Assembly: GCF_031143425.1 (NCBI RefSeq) | Contig: NC_090451.1 | Location: forward strand, 662,684,575-662,748,574 | Length of the DNA: 64,000 nucleotides | Origin: Pleurodeles waltl | Lineage: Eukaryota > Chordata > Amphibia > Caudata > Salamandridae | Direction of reading: 5' to 3' | Shown: positions 47,700 through 57,990 of the stretch, piece after piece | Numbering within the stretch: the stretch's first letter is position 1 | Layout: each line of letters opens with the position of its first letter | Notes under the pieces: generated by a model | The model's input: the letters and a program-made list of their open reading frames with translations, nothing else | Told to the model about the DNA's origin: nothing | Database searches by the model: none | Made by a program: the position numbers and the translations under genes

Positions 47700-48700
47700 T
47701 GTGTTACGGGTGTCATACCATGCCACAAACTAGTCCACGCATCTGGCGTAAACTGATTTGTGTGTAAGGAAGCCTGTCCGCCAGAATGACATCAGAGGTA
47801 GACTGAATGCAGTCAAATACAGCCACATGAAGATAGAGATAGCTCCGGTCAGTGTGCAAGACCCTGCCCCACTGCTGAGAAACACGATTCTCCTGAAGTG
47901 GTATCCAGATCAGAGGACAGATGCTTATGCCCAGAAATTCTGGGTACCACATTGCTGCCTAAATCTGCAGCCATTAGGATGGCTTGGGCCTGGTGGTTGT
48001 TGATCTTCTTTAGAACTTGGGGCAGGATTGCTAGTGCTGGAAAGGCATTCAGGAGTCCTGTGATGCACTCTAGGTGTAGTGTTCCTCAAAAGGGAGCCTT
48101 CCTGGGAACTTAAAGGTGCAAACATGTTCCTGACATTGGCAAAAAAATTGAGCCAGAACTCTCCCCATTGCTGAAAGATGCCCTGTGCCACCTCTGGATG
48201 TATCTGCCATTCTTGATCCACTAGGCATTGCAGGCAGAGTTTCTTCACTCTGCTGTTTTAAGATCCTGCTAGGTGTACGATAAGGAAGATGCCATGAAGA
48301 TTTAGTCAGTTCCAGAGGCACAGGGCATACTGCTAGAGAGCACGGGACCCCACCCACACTGATTGTTAAAATTCCACATAACAGTGCCTGTGGTCTGTGG
48401 AGATCAGGACCTGCTAGCCCTTGATGGATGGTAGGGCAGTTTTCAGCACCAATCTAATAGCCACAACTCCATCAGTTTGGTGTGGAGATGGGTCTCAGTT
48501 GGAGACCAGAGTCTTCCTATCTTTACCTGTGTCTGTCACCACTGTTAGCTCTTAGTGAGGTAGGGAAAAGGGTCTGCTGCTGGCTTAATTGCTGCAAAGA
48601 GCCACCACTGCAGATCATTTGCAGTCTCCTCTGATACCTGGATGCAGTCCAACAGGTTCAGTTGGATCTCACCCCACTGAGACTTTACGATCACACTGCA
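47700..48700 (-). pseudogene. DIRS relic F, RNase H and linker region
   Basis: Three segments match the RNase H half of DIRS in the expected order on the minus strand. Near 48440 the words LMELW and VLISTDHRHC stand for the LLELKAIHL and VLVRTDNTT blocks. Near 48215-48140, QEWQIHPEVAQGIFQQWGEF matches HEWELNQTILEDIFQLWGRP. At 47952-47800, WYPEFLGISICP and LHTDRSYLYLHVAVF match WYTELLLRSVAN and LHPDPTSLHLHAWLL. Stops and frameshifts are frequent. It is unrelated in age to A and B and lacks terminal repeats. Confidence 0.7.
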
Positions 48701-49528
48701 GAGCCTGCATATGCCACCTAGCCTGATCTGTGAGCAGAGGCTAGTAGGCCAAGAAGACTAAGAGCCATTGGGATCATTGCCAAAACGTCCGAGACTTGTC
48801 ATTCTGAAGCTGTGCTCCGAAAATACACTGTAACCAGGATGGGTCCAATGAAAAAGAGCCTCTGTGAGGAGGCACTTGTGAGGCCGAAATGAAGCTTATA
48901 ATAAGGATGGAATTAATGTATATAAAGGGAGTAGTTTCAACTAATGCCTGAGCTTATAATATTTTATGATATTCACATATGTGTGAGAGAGATGGGGTAT
49001 ACAGACATGATACAGCATACAGAGATTGTGCATCCAGAATGATGTATTTTAAAATGAGATGTGCGTCTACAGATGCAATAGTATATCTGAAAACACTCTA
49101 GATCAGCGGTTCCCAAACTTCACATCCTACGTTTAAGAACAAACTTTTGCAATCCATCTATGTATTATGGGCATAAGGTGGGGAAACTGTTCAATGTTAC
49201 TAAAGCTTCGTGTGGAGCCTGGTCATTTACAGACAGCACCTTTTCCATTGAAATAGTCACTAAATTTGCACAGGCATACACAGATTTTAAGTGTATGGCC
49301 ACAGATGAATCACAAGAGTGCTTTATCAGGGGTGGGGCTTATGTAAAAAAGAGCAGTGCCTAAATAAAGTGAGTCTAGAATCCTGCTGCTCACAAATTCA
49401 TCATGTTACTGAACAAATAACTGAAATCGGCAGTAGCATATTTATTAATCATAAGCAGTAAAACATATCAGAGAACATATCTGTACAATCTTCACCCCAA
49501 AAAGAAGAGGAAGCGGGTCCTCACGTAC

Positions 49529-49577
49529 CTACCGCCAGCCCTGGGTCGCTGTTCATGGTCTGGACAATCTCCATCCC
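49529..49577 (-). CDS. THBS3: Thrombospondin-3 exon (49 bp)
   Basis: A tiny exon sits between a CTCTCTCTCTCTAG acceptor and a GTACGT donor. It encodes GMEIVQTMNSDPGLAV plus the first base of the Gly codon completed in the next exon. In thrombospondins this segment joins the last calcium-binding type III repeat region (which ends ...VLNQ) to the C-terminal domain starting [14 protein letters not shown]. The match is essentially exact. The next exon upstream should encode the end of the type III repeats; it was not found between 49578 and 64000. Confidence 0.93.
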
Positions 49578-50016
49578 CTAGAGAGAGAGAGAGGGGGTAG
49601 AGAGTCATATATAGAATACCACGGCAACATGACCCAATGTAGAGAGAGCAGCAGCCCCAAACATCATGCATATCAGTGCATAGAGTGACAGTGGACAACA
49701 CTGATGCACTGATCTTTCCCCTCCCCACTCACATGTAAGTTAAAGGACCCCACATGTTGCATGGAATTTATTACAAGTCTAATCACAGAAAGTGAGGAAC
49801 ATCCTGCCCTATGTCAGGTAATGACTTACTCATGGAACTAGAAAAGGCTAATAAATGGTACTCCTCTTACTGTAATGCCTGCAGTCTACTGCATGACAAA
49901 TTGCAACTGCTACATCAATGTAACCACTACATTGTAAGGTAGTTATAATGTATGTGGATGTGGAGTTAAGAATGGTAAATGTATATATATTACAGCTAAC
50001 ACCCAATTGACACTAT

Positions 50017-50579
50017 GGGGGTCATTCTGACCCTGGCGGCCACCGACCACGGGAGCACCGCCAACAGGCTGGTGGTGCTCCCACGAGCATTCTGACCGCG
50101 GCGGTTCAGCCGCGGTCAGAAGCGGCAAGTCGGCGGGCTCCCGCCGACTTACCGCTGCTCGGGGGAATCCTTCATGGCGGCGGAGCGCGCTCCGCCGCCA
50201 TGAGGATTCTGACAGCCCCTACCGCCATCCTGTTCATGGCGGGAAACCCGCCATGAACAGGATGGCGGTAGGGGGTGCCGCGGGGCCCCCGTAAGAGGGC
50301 CCCGCAAAGTATTTCAGTGTCTGCCTTGCAGACACTGAAATACGCGACGGGTGCAACTGCACCCGTCGCACCCCTGCAACTACGCCAGCTCAATTCTGAG
50401 CCGGCGTCCTCGTTGCAGGGGCATTTCCTCTGGGCCGGCGGGCGCTCTTTTGGAGAGTGCCCGCCGGCCCAGAGGAAATGTCTGAATGGCCGCCGCGGTC
50501 TTTTGACCGCGGTGCGGTCATTTGGCGGCGGTACTATGGCGGACGGCCTCCGCCGTCCGCCATAGTCAGAATGACCCCC
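50017..50579. mobile_element. Hairpin-chain MITE, 563 bp
   Basis: Perfect 15-bp terminal inverted repeats (GGGGGTCATTCTGAC and its complement) are flanked by TAT on both sides. The interior is about twelve consecutive hairpins with unrelated stems: 50051-50082, 50092-50119, 50121-50156, 50166-50209, 50216-50274 (28 perfect pairs, 3-base loop), 50280-50305, 50309-50343 (16 perfect), 50344-50369, 50371-50421, 50422-50480, 50485-50524, 50533-50566 (15 perfect). It is GC-rich and has no transposase gene. The TIR word ATTCTGAC recurs inside near 50089 and 50206. A Harbinger-like origin is suggested only by the 3-bp flanks. Confidence 0.85.
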
Positions 50580-50764
50580 TATGTTGTCATTAATTATATT
50601 GACCTTAATGATACTGCATATAGTATGTCAACACCGCCAAGGTAAGTATTTCATTATTACCTTTATATCGTCTACATAGCGCTACAAACATTTGTGTTCA
50701 TCTATTAAACGTACCTATACATACATTGCGATGGAGTGGTATAACGATGTAATGGATGCAATAT

Positions 50765-51065
50765 AAGAAAACAAGTTACTTACCTGTAACTACAGTTATC
50801 CAGTATTGGTATCTTTCATAAATTCACATGCTTGAATCATCCCTGTCGTCGAAGTGGGAGTCCCACGGTACATAAAATAGCAATAAATAATAAATATATT
50901 TCTTTTGCCATAGGCTATAATGGAGCCAGCAATTGCTCACATAGCCTATCCATGTCCTTTTGTGAAAGGACCCAAACCTGCCTGCTGTCCAATCAGGCAC
51001 CAGCACCCTCTAGAACCTTCTCCAGAGAAGCTCCCTTCCTCAGATTTTCCAGCACGAGAGTGAAA
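50765..51065. repeat. DIRS B 3' inverted terminal repeat
   Basis: The outer part carries CAAGTTACTTACCTGTAACT and TTCATAAATTCACATGCTTG. The inner part, from the CCTTTTGTGAAAGGACCC word onward, is repeated in inverted order at the right edge of the window (about 63905-64000). The outermost bases of the partner lie outside the window. Confidence 0.9.
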
Positions 51066-51104
51066 AATTAGAACCTGAGAGGAAATGCGAGCATCAAAGG
51101 GGAG

Positions 51105-51235
51105 GAGGGTGTGTCGCATGTGAATTTATGAAAGATACCAATACTGGATAACTGTAGTTACAGGTAAGTAACTTGTTTTCTTATCCAGTATTGGATCTTT
51201 CATAAATTCACACGCTTGAATCTGAATAGACAGCA
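51105..51235. repeat. DIRS B internal complementary region
   Basis: Plus-strand sequence GAATTTATGAAAGATACCAA then AACTGTAGTTACAGGTAAGT is the inverse of the outer left end. It is joined directly to CCAGTATTGGATCTTTCATA and CACACGCTTGAATC, which are the inverse of the other end. The two element ends therefore lie back to back here, the diagnostic DIRS feature used to rebuild full ends from the circle. Confidence 0.9.
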
Positions 51236-51421
51236 GTTTGGTTGATAAACATTGTATCCAGCGTGGGTGGAGGGTGCGAGCATAAAGACCCTCTATCTCT
51301 AATATAAATAATAATAATAATAATCATAGTAAACTCATACATTTCTGATCGTGAGTTACAAAGGAATACAGATACTTTAAGTACGTGTACATAAATACTA
51401 AAATTCATGCTGTAAATACCG

Positions 51422-51427
<6 letters not shown>

Positions 51428-51482
<55 letters not shown>
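51428..51482. repeat. (TA)n microsatellite
   Basis: A perfect TA run of about 27 units lies in the 3' noncoding part of DIRS B, followed by CACACATATATAGATGC. Element A has a related but interrupted ATATAT/ATAC tract at the same relative place (56420-56480). Confidence 0.95.
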
Positions 51483-51492
<10 letters not shown>

Positions 51493-51602
51493 TAGATGCA
51501 CATCTATAAATACATACATACACCTTACATATTCACATGGAAGCATAATAGAAACATGGTTATTTGCATTTCAAACCATATGTCTATAACTAAGGAAAGG
51601 TC

Positions 51603-53055
51603 TCACCTTAATGAAAGAGATGGCGTAGCACAGCTTGTCCTACTAGATAGTCTGTTCTTTGTGATGACTCCAAACAATAGCGCTGCGTAAAGGAGTGCGT
51701 AGTTTTCCGTCGCAGCCTGGCAAATTTTATCAAGGGCAATACCTTGAAACAAAGCAGCCGATGTGGAGACTGCTCTTGTGGAGTGGGCTCTCGGGCGCCT
51801 AGTCAAGGGTTTTCCTGCCTTGGTGTGACAAAATTGGATTGTCGAAGAAATCCATCGGGCTATAGTGGCCTTGGTTACTCCTGTTCCCTGTCGTCCCAGA
51901 GAATAAGATACTAGGAGTTGGTCTGATTTTCTGATGTGTTTGGTACTTTGCAGATAAAATTTTAGGCATCGTTTGATGTCCAAAGAGTGGAGAGTTTTCT
52001 CTGCTATCGTAGTAGGGTTTGGAAAAAAGGTTCGTAGAATAACGGGTTCATTGAGGTGGAACGAAGATGGAACCTTGGGAATATATTTGGGATTGGTTCG
52101 GAGCATAACGAAGTCTCCAGAGAAAACCAAAAAGGGTTCTTTAGTAGTGAACGCCTGTATATCACTGACTCTCCTGGTAGAGGTGAGAGCGCGCAAGGTC
52201 GACACTTTCCAGGTGATGTACTTGAGCTCCGCCCTATGAATGGGTTCAAAAGGAGCTTTCATGAGTTGGGAGAGGACAATAATAAGATGCCACTCTGGCG
52301 GAGGTAAGCGTACCGGAGGAAAGGTGCGGAACAGCCCTTTTCATAAACTGTTTGATGACTCTGGATGAGCTGATAGATGGTATGTCAGCCGATCGTCTGT
52401 AAGAGGCTATAGCTGCTAGGTGAATCTTGACTGATGCATGGGAAAGACCAGCTTTGGAGAGAGAGAGCAGGTAAGAAAGAATTTGCTCAGGATTAATCTG
52501 AAATGGGTGAAAATTATTCTGAGAGCACCAAACACAGAATCTCTTCCATTTGAGTTTGTATGTTTTGTTCATGCTCTCTGCTCGTGCCTTGGATAATATA
52601 AGTCTACATTCTTGATCAATGTTCATATCTTGGAACTCTCTGTACTCAGGAGCCAAGCATGCAAGTGTAGTGAAGTTGGGTCGGGATGTAAGATGAGACC
52701 CTGATTCTTTGTTAGAAGATTGTGGTTGCAAGGGAGGTGGACTGGATTGGCTACTGACCGGAGTAGGAGCTCCGTGTACCAGTACTGCATGGGCCACTTG
52801 GGGGCTATGAGAATGACCCTGCAGCATTCGGTCTTCATTTTCCTGAGGAGCCTGGGAATCAGAGGAATAGGGGGAAAAGCATATGCAAAGATCCCGGACC
52901 ATCTTATCAAAAGAGCATTTCCCCACGACCCCGGGAGTGGGTATCGACTGGCGTAAAACTGGCATTTGGCGTTCAGATTGGTGGCGAACAAGTCTAGGAT
53001 CGGCCGACCCCATAGTTGGAAGATGTCCTCGAGTATGGTCTGGTTGAGTTCCCAC
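51603..53055 (-). pseudogene. DIRS B tyrosine recombinase (ORF3), frameshifted
   Basis: The upstream frame (53055-52246) overlaps the RNase H gene and contains KWKRFCVWCSQNNFHPFQIN and the helical AGLSHASVKIHLAAIASYRR region. A frameshift near 52250 moves to the frame 52262-51603. That frame has the first catalytic Arg in TSTRRVSDIQAF and the His-x-x-Arg box in RPRAHSTRAVSTSAAL. A second shift just before the active-site Tyr puts the expected HSFTQRYCL segment out of frame. Tyrosine recombinase inserts the circular cDNA in DIRS elements. The pieces are all present but cannot yield one enzyme. Confidence 0.88.
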
Positions 53056-54842
53056 TCGTGACAGTTGTCATCCGTCCTGCTGAGAGAGTCCGCTAGAGCA
53101 TTGTTGACCCCAGCCAGGTGCTCCGCCCTGAGGCGGACGTTGTTCAGTGTGAGCCAGTTCCAGAGAGACTGAGCTTCTCTTGAGAGGGAGAGGGATCTTG
53201 TTCCTCCCTGCTTGTTGATGTAGAACATGCTTGTTGTGTTGTCTGTTCTGACTAACACTGATGATCCTGCGATGCGTGGCAGAAAAGCTTTGAGCGTGAG
53301 ATGAATCGCCTTCAGCTCTAACAGGTTTATGTGCATCTCTTTTTGGAGCTTGGACCATCTGCCTTGAATGCGCATGTCCTGTAAATGGCCTCCCCATCAT
53401 TCCAAGGAGGCGTCCGTGGTGATGATGAAATCTGTTATTGGTGCCAGAAAAGTTAGACCGTGGGAGAGGTGGTTGAAGTGAGACCACCATTCTAACGCCT
53501 GCCGAATCTTTGGTGTGATAGTTATTAAATCGTCGAAGGATCCTTGCGACTGTGTTCATTGAAGCTGCAGTTCTTCTTGCAGCGGCCTCATTTTGAGTCT
53601 TGCTAGCCGTACTAGGACTATGGCTGAGGAAATCATGCCCAGAAGCGATTTGAATAGTCGTACTGAAACGAACTTTCTTGCGGAGATTGTGACAACCAAT
53701 TGGGTCAGCTTCTGCTGCCTTGCTAGGGTAAGATATGCCTTGTTTTGGATAGTGTCTAATTCTGCTCCCAGGAAAACTCTCCTGCATGCGGGAAGCACGA
53801 CTGACTTCTGTAGGTTCACTGTTAGACCCAAACAGTTGAATAGTTTTAGGCAGGCGTTTGTCGCTTTTGAAGCTAGTAGAGATGACGGAGCTTTTATGAG
53901 CCAGTCGTCCAGGTATGGGAACACCTGGAAACCCTTGCTTCTGAGGGAGGCTGCGACCGGGGCAAGGCATTTCGTGAAGATTCTCGGAGCTGATCTGAGG
54001 CCAAACGGTAGGACTCTGAACTGATAATGGGCACTAGCTACTGTAAAACGGAGATATTTGCGATGCTTTTGGTGTATTGGAATGTGGAAGTAGGCGTCCT
54101 GGAGATCTAGAGTTGTCATAAAATCTCCAGGATTCAGGAGGTGCAAGATATCTGACAGTGTGATCATCCGGAAGGATTGTTTTCGAAGGAACTTGTTGAG
54201 TTTCCTGAGGTCTAGTATAGGACACCACTCTCCTGACTTCTTCCTTATGAGGAAAAACCGGGAGTAGAATCCTAGACCCCGTTGTTGCAGAGGAACTGCC
54301 TCTATAGCCACTTTGGCCAGAAGGCTGAATACTTCCGCTTGAAGCAGACGAAGATGGAGAGACCTGCCTGATGTTGGTGGGTGAAGCGGTGGCTTTTGTG
54401 TGAATTCCAGGGTATGACCTCTTGTCACTATATCCAGCACCCATCTGTCTGATGTTATTTTCTTCCACTCCTGGATGAAGTTGGAAATGTTTGCTCCTAT
54501 TTGCTGATGTCGTGGGCATTGGGGGAGCATAGCCGATGCCTGTAGAAGATCATTGTTTTCTGGGTTGATCTCTGGATTGCGAACCCTGCCTTCGTTTACC
54601 TCCTTGTCTGGTATAGGAGGCAGTCGATGATTGCCTGTACTGCTGGTGGTATGAAGGCCTGTACTGGGATTGCTGGTATTGTCTATGGAAGGAACCTCGA
54701 AATGAGGTGAAACCTCTTCCTCTAGCCCCTCGAAAGGGCTGTTTCCGGTACTGCAGGGTACCCAGGGACTTGGCGGTGTCCGTGTCCGTCTTGATGGCTT
54801 GAAGTGCGTCATCCACATGTTTGCCAAATAGAGATTCGCCAT
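52623..54842 (-). pseudogene. DIRS B reverse transcriptase-RNase H (ORF2), two stops
   Basis: One minus-strand frame carries RT blocks GEWCPILDLRKLNKFL, MTTLDLQDAYFHIPIHQ, FRVLPFGLRSAPRIFTKCLA and catalytic QVFPYLDDWLIKA, ending at a stop at 53556. After the stop the same frame continues into RNase H. There a second stop falls inside the TDASLE-WG block near 53400, followed by INLLELKAIHL, VLVRTDNTTSMFYINKQGG and NALADSLSR. The start is uncertain, because the first 250 bases overlap the end of ORF1 and no Met is obvious; the conserved part begins near 54440. It copies element RNA into cDNA. Confidence 0.9.
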
Positions 54843-55812
54843 CGTAAGGCATGTCTAGGATTCGGGACTGCACTTCTGGTCTAAAAGATGTGGCCTTGAG
54901 CCAACCTTGCCGTCGTAAGACCGCGGCACCCGCTAGTTGGCGGAAACCAGTAGAGGCTATGTCAAGAGCGCAGTCGATAATTTCTTCCGACGTACGCTCA
55001 CCTTCTTGTAGGATCTTTCGTGCCTCTGCTTGTTTATTTTCAGGGATGAGGTCCAGGAAAGGTTGCATGTCGGACCACATTTTGCGGTCATACCGGCCTA
55101 GAATCGCTAAAGAATTTGCTGCCCTGACAGTGATTGCAGACATGGAGGAGAATCTCTTGCCTATATTGTCCAGTCTGTGACCTTCCTTGTCTGGAGGAGT
55201 AGAGATAGGCGTCGATGGATTTTTGGAGCGCCTTTGAGCAGCCTGTGAGATCACTGAGTCAGGCTTTGGATGGCCAGTAAGGCATGCCGGAGAATCTTGG
55301 GTTGCCTTGTATTTCTTATCCAGTTTTTGTGGAACTGGAGGAACCGTAGCCGGGTTTCGCATAATCTTTGTGCCCTCGCTCCATATGAAATCAATAATTG
55401 GAATGGACCGTACCGACTTCCGTGATTGCTCCTTCAAATCATGTAGGAAACATTCCGACTGGGAGACAGATGTTGGAAGGTGAAAACGTACCGCGGCTCT
55501 GTCCATAAGATTATGGAAACCACCTATGTCCTTGGGCGGAGAATCAGAGGGGCGAGGAGGTGGTGGAGAAGGAGTGGGGGCCAAGTAATCATCCCATTCC
55601 TCAGTAGGATGTTGTGGGGTGGAAATTTCTCCTTCTTCTTGTTCCTCTTCCCCTGAAGTGGAACCTTCATCTCTGGGGGGTGCAGCTAACACCGAGTGAG
55701 ATGTCAATCTTGGAGTAGCTGGAGGAGGAGGAGCATTAACTGGTGTCACCGGAGAGACTGGCGCTGGTGGTTGATCTTCCGCTGCCAGTGGGAACCTTCT
55801 CCTATAATCCTG
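54550..55812 (-). pseudogene. DIRS B ORF1 (gag-like), C-terminal half
   Basis: An open frame of 399 codons from the first Met (55749), extending upstream to the junction with element A, ends at 54550. It matches the C-terminal half of element A ORF1: FHNLMDRAAVRFHLP, DKEGHRLDNIGKRFSSMSAI, GFRQLAGAAVLRRQGWLKAT, DTAKSLGTLQYRKQPFRGAR and a Tyr/Gln/Arg-rich tail. The N-terminal half lies 6.6 kb away beyond element A (62406-63828). ORF1 is presumed to be the structural, nucleic-acid-binding protein. Confidence 0.9.
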
Positions 55813-56100
55813 AAGAAAATAAGTTACTTACCTGTAACTGTAGTTCTCCAGTATTGGAATCTTTCATAGATTCACATGCTTGAATCATTCCCCGCCGTCG
55901 AGATGGCAGTCCCGGTATAAATTTTCATAAGTAATGTTAAAACATATTGAAGAGAAAAAGGCCCTAGGCCTCTTCAATTTGATAGTCTATCAGAGTAATT
56001 TTGTGAAAAGGACCAAACTTGATCCTCCACCAATCAGGCGACAGCACCCTTCAGAACCTCCTGAGAGAAGCTCTAGCACCTCAGATTTTCCACGCACAAG
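55813..56100. repeat. DIRS A 3' inverted terminal repeat
   Basis: Bases from about 55840 to 56100 are repeated in inverted order at 62148-62400, with a few substitutions. The outermost bases (AAGAAAATAAGTTACTTACC) are unique to this end and are copied in the internal complementary region. Confidence 0.93.
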
Positions 56101-56174
56101 TGCGTATATTACAATGAGTATATGTACTACTAGAAAGAAAGAGGTGAAGTGAGCTTCTCCGGGGAGGTGGGTGG

Positions 56175-56290
56175 GTCGCATGTGAATCTATGAAAGATTC
56201 CAATACTGGAGAACTACAGTTACAGGTAAGTAACTTATTTTCTTACTCCAGTATTGGAACTTTCATAGATTCACATGCTTGAATCAGAGT
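56175..56290. repeat. DIRS A internal complementary region
   Basis: GAATCTATGAAAGATTCCAA and ACTACAGTTACAGGTAAGTA mirror the outer left end. They are fused through TTTTCTTACT to CCAGTATTGGAACTTTCATA, which mirrors the right end, including the GGAAC-TTTC variant found only at 62390. It thus encodes both element ends joined. Confidence 0.93.
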
Positions 56291-56419
56291 AGAAAGCAAT
56301 AAGTATGCACATTGTAAAATGACAACCCTTTTAATAAACAGGTTATCTTAGACCACAAAACCTTATCATCATCATGTATAAAGTGATGAAGTATATGAGT
56401 GTACTGACATATGTCCCTA

Positions 56420-56490
56420 CATATATATCTATATATAGATACACATATATACACATCTATCTATACACACGTATATATACATAAATAACA
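56420..56490. repeat. AT-rich microsatellite in DIRS A 3' region
   Basis: An interrupted tract of ATAT, ATCTAT and ACACAT units lies between the internal complementary region and the recombinase gene. It corresponds in place to the (TA)n run of element B. Confidence 0.8.
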
Positions 56491-56740
56491 GTATGTTTTT
56501 ATCTCTAATATAAATAGGTATATTCCTGTGAAGATACATGCTGAAATTTAAATAACAAACCAGTATTAAAACATAAGACAGTAATGTAAGCTGATCAATA
56601 TCTGATAACCCGCTTACTATGGGATTATGATAGTGTTCCATTATCTTTAGATACATTTCTTTTCTTTTTTTTTGTTTTTTTGTTTTTTTGATGTGCATAC
56701 CTTTTCTAGGATGGAGGGATGTAGGAGAAATGGCTCACCT

Positions 56741-57990
56741 TCACCTAAAGAGATTCCTGAGAACCGCTTGGCCCACTGCTACCTCTCCGTGCGAGAGGGA
56801 CTCCAAGCAATAGTGCTTAGTAAAGGTATGACAGCTCTTCCATGTTGCTGCCCTACATATGTCTTGTAGTGGCACTCCGGCAAACAGTGCCGCTGACGAT
56901 GAGACTTTTCTCGTCGAGTGAGCATGCACAGATGACTGCAAAGGTTTGCCCGCTGCCTGATGGCAGAAGCGAATAGCAGAGGCGATCCATCTTGAAATAC
57001 TCTGCTTGGATAGCGGGTACCCCTTCCTAGGGGCACTGTACGCCACAAATAGCTGATTAGAGCGTCAAAAAGCTTTTGTCCTGTCCAAATAAAATTGAAC
57101 GCATCTTTTCACGTCTAGAGAGTGTAATGCCCTCTCTGCTGGAGTAGATGGATGAGGGAAAAAAGACTTGAAGACCAAAGGTTCGTTAATGTGAAAGTCT
57201 GACGGAACCTTTGGAATAAAATGCGGGTTAGTGCGCATTAGTAGTCTATCTTGTTTAAACTGTAGGAATGGCTCTTGGATGGAGAGCGCTTGTACCTCAC
57301 TGACCCGCCTAGCTGATGTAAGAGCTATCAATAAGGCAACCTTCCACGATAAATGTTTGAGGGAAGCACGGTGGATCGGTTCAAAAGGATGCTTCATCAG
57401 TTGTGCCAAAACAATGTTCAGGTTCCACGAAGGAGGTGGAGGTCTGAAAGGAGGGTAAACCCTGAACAGCCCCTTTAGAAATCTCTTAATCAGCCGAGAA
57501 GAGAAGAGCGAGGGTGTGTCCTCTGAACGTCTGTATGCAGCCATGGCTGCTACATGAACTTTAATGGACGAGTGTGCTAGGCCAGATCGAGCTAACTCTA
57601 AGAGATACGGCAAAATCTCTTCTGGTAGTGAAAGAAAAGGGTCAATTTGACGTTGATGGCACCAGGCACAGAATCTCCTCCATTTACACTGATACGCCTT
57701 GTTAGTGCTATCCGCTCTGGCCTATGACAAAATATCTCTGCAGTCCTGCGGGATAGTTAAATGCGCAAATTCTCTGTGGTGAGGAGCCATGCCGCTAACC
57801 GCATTGAGTGTGGATCGGGGTGTCGAACTTGGCCGTTGTTCATTGTTAGTAAATGAGGTAACGGCTCCAGCGGAATATGAGGTTTGACTGAGAGAATGAG
57901 GAGCTCTGCGAACCAATGTTGGCGCGGCCAATACGGGGCTATCAGTATGAGAGTGCACGGTTCTGTTTTCATCTTCGTGAGGACCCTTGG
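56741..57990 (-). pseudogene. DIRS A tyrosine recombinase (ORF3), two stops
   Basis: The frame overlaps the end of RNase H and carries stops at 57722-57724 (TAG) and 57065-57067 (TGA). Between them, 57613-57068 reads SGLAHSSIKVHVAAMAAYRR and the first catalytic Arg in TSARRVSEVQAL. After the second stop the same frame reads SISRWIASAIRFCHQAAGKP, HAHSTRKVSSSAALF (His-x-x-Arg) and HTFTKHYCLES with the nucleophile Tyr. All catalytic residues are therefore preserved and only two nonsense changes inactivate it. The frame ends at 56741. Confidence 0.9.

Larger units (their letters stand above)
38145..49528. other. THBS3 intron (11.4 kb)
   Basis: Most of it is transposon sequence: a hairpin-chain element (39167-39832), DIRS C (39834-44000), a 171-bp MITE (44084-44254), and DIRS relics D (45440-47515) and F (47700-48700). 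The pieces 38160-39160, 44260-45440 and 48700-49528 show no gene. At 49106-49125 the words ATCAGCGGTTCCCAAACTT resemble the ends of hAT-type elements, but no partner end was found. Confidence 0.7.
50765..55812 (-). mobile_element. DIRS element B, 3' segment
   Basis: This is the downstream part of a DIRS retrotransposon whose upstream part continues at 62406 to beyond 64000, the two being separated by element A. It holds the 3' terminal repeat, the internal complementary region, recombinase, RT/RNase H and the C-terminal half of ORF1. DIRS elements replicate through a circular DNA that a tyrosine recombinase inserts, and they lack LTRs and integrase. Stops and frameshifts show this copy is no longer autonomous. 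Confidence 0.92.

Noticed and set aside
49106..49125. hAT-like terminal word ATCAGCGGTTCCCAAACTT
   Set aside because: No matching inverted end or 8-bp target duplication was found nearby, so an element cannot be delimited.
51208..51546. Tyr/Ile-rich 112-codon frame
   Set aside because: It is a translation of the (TA)n microsatellite.
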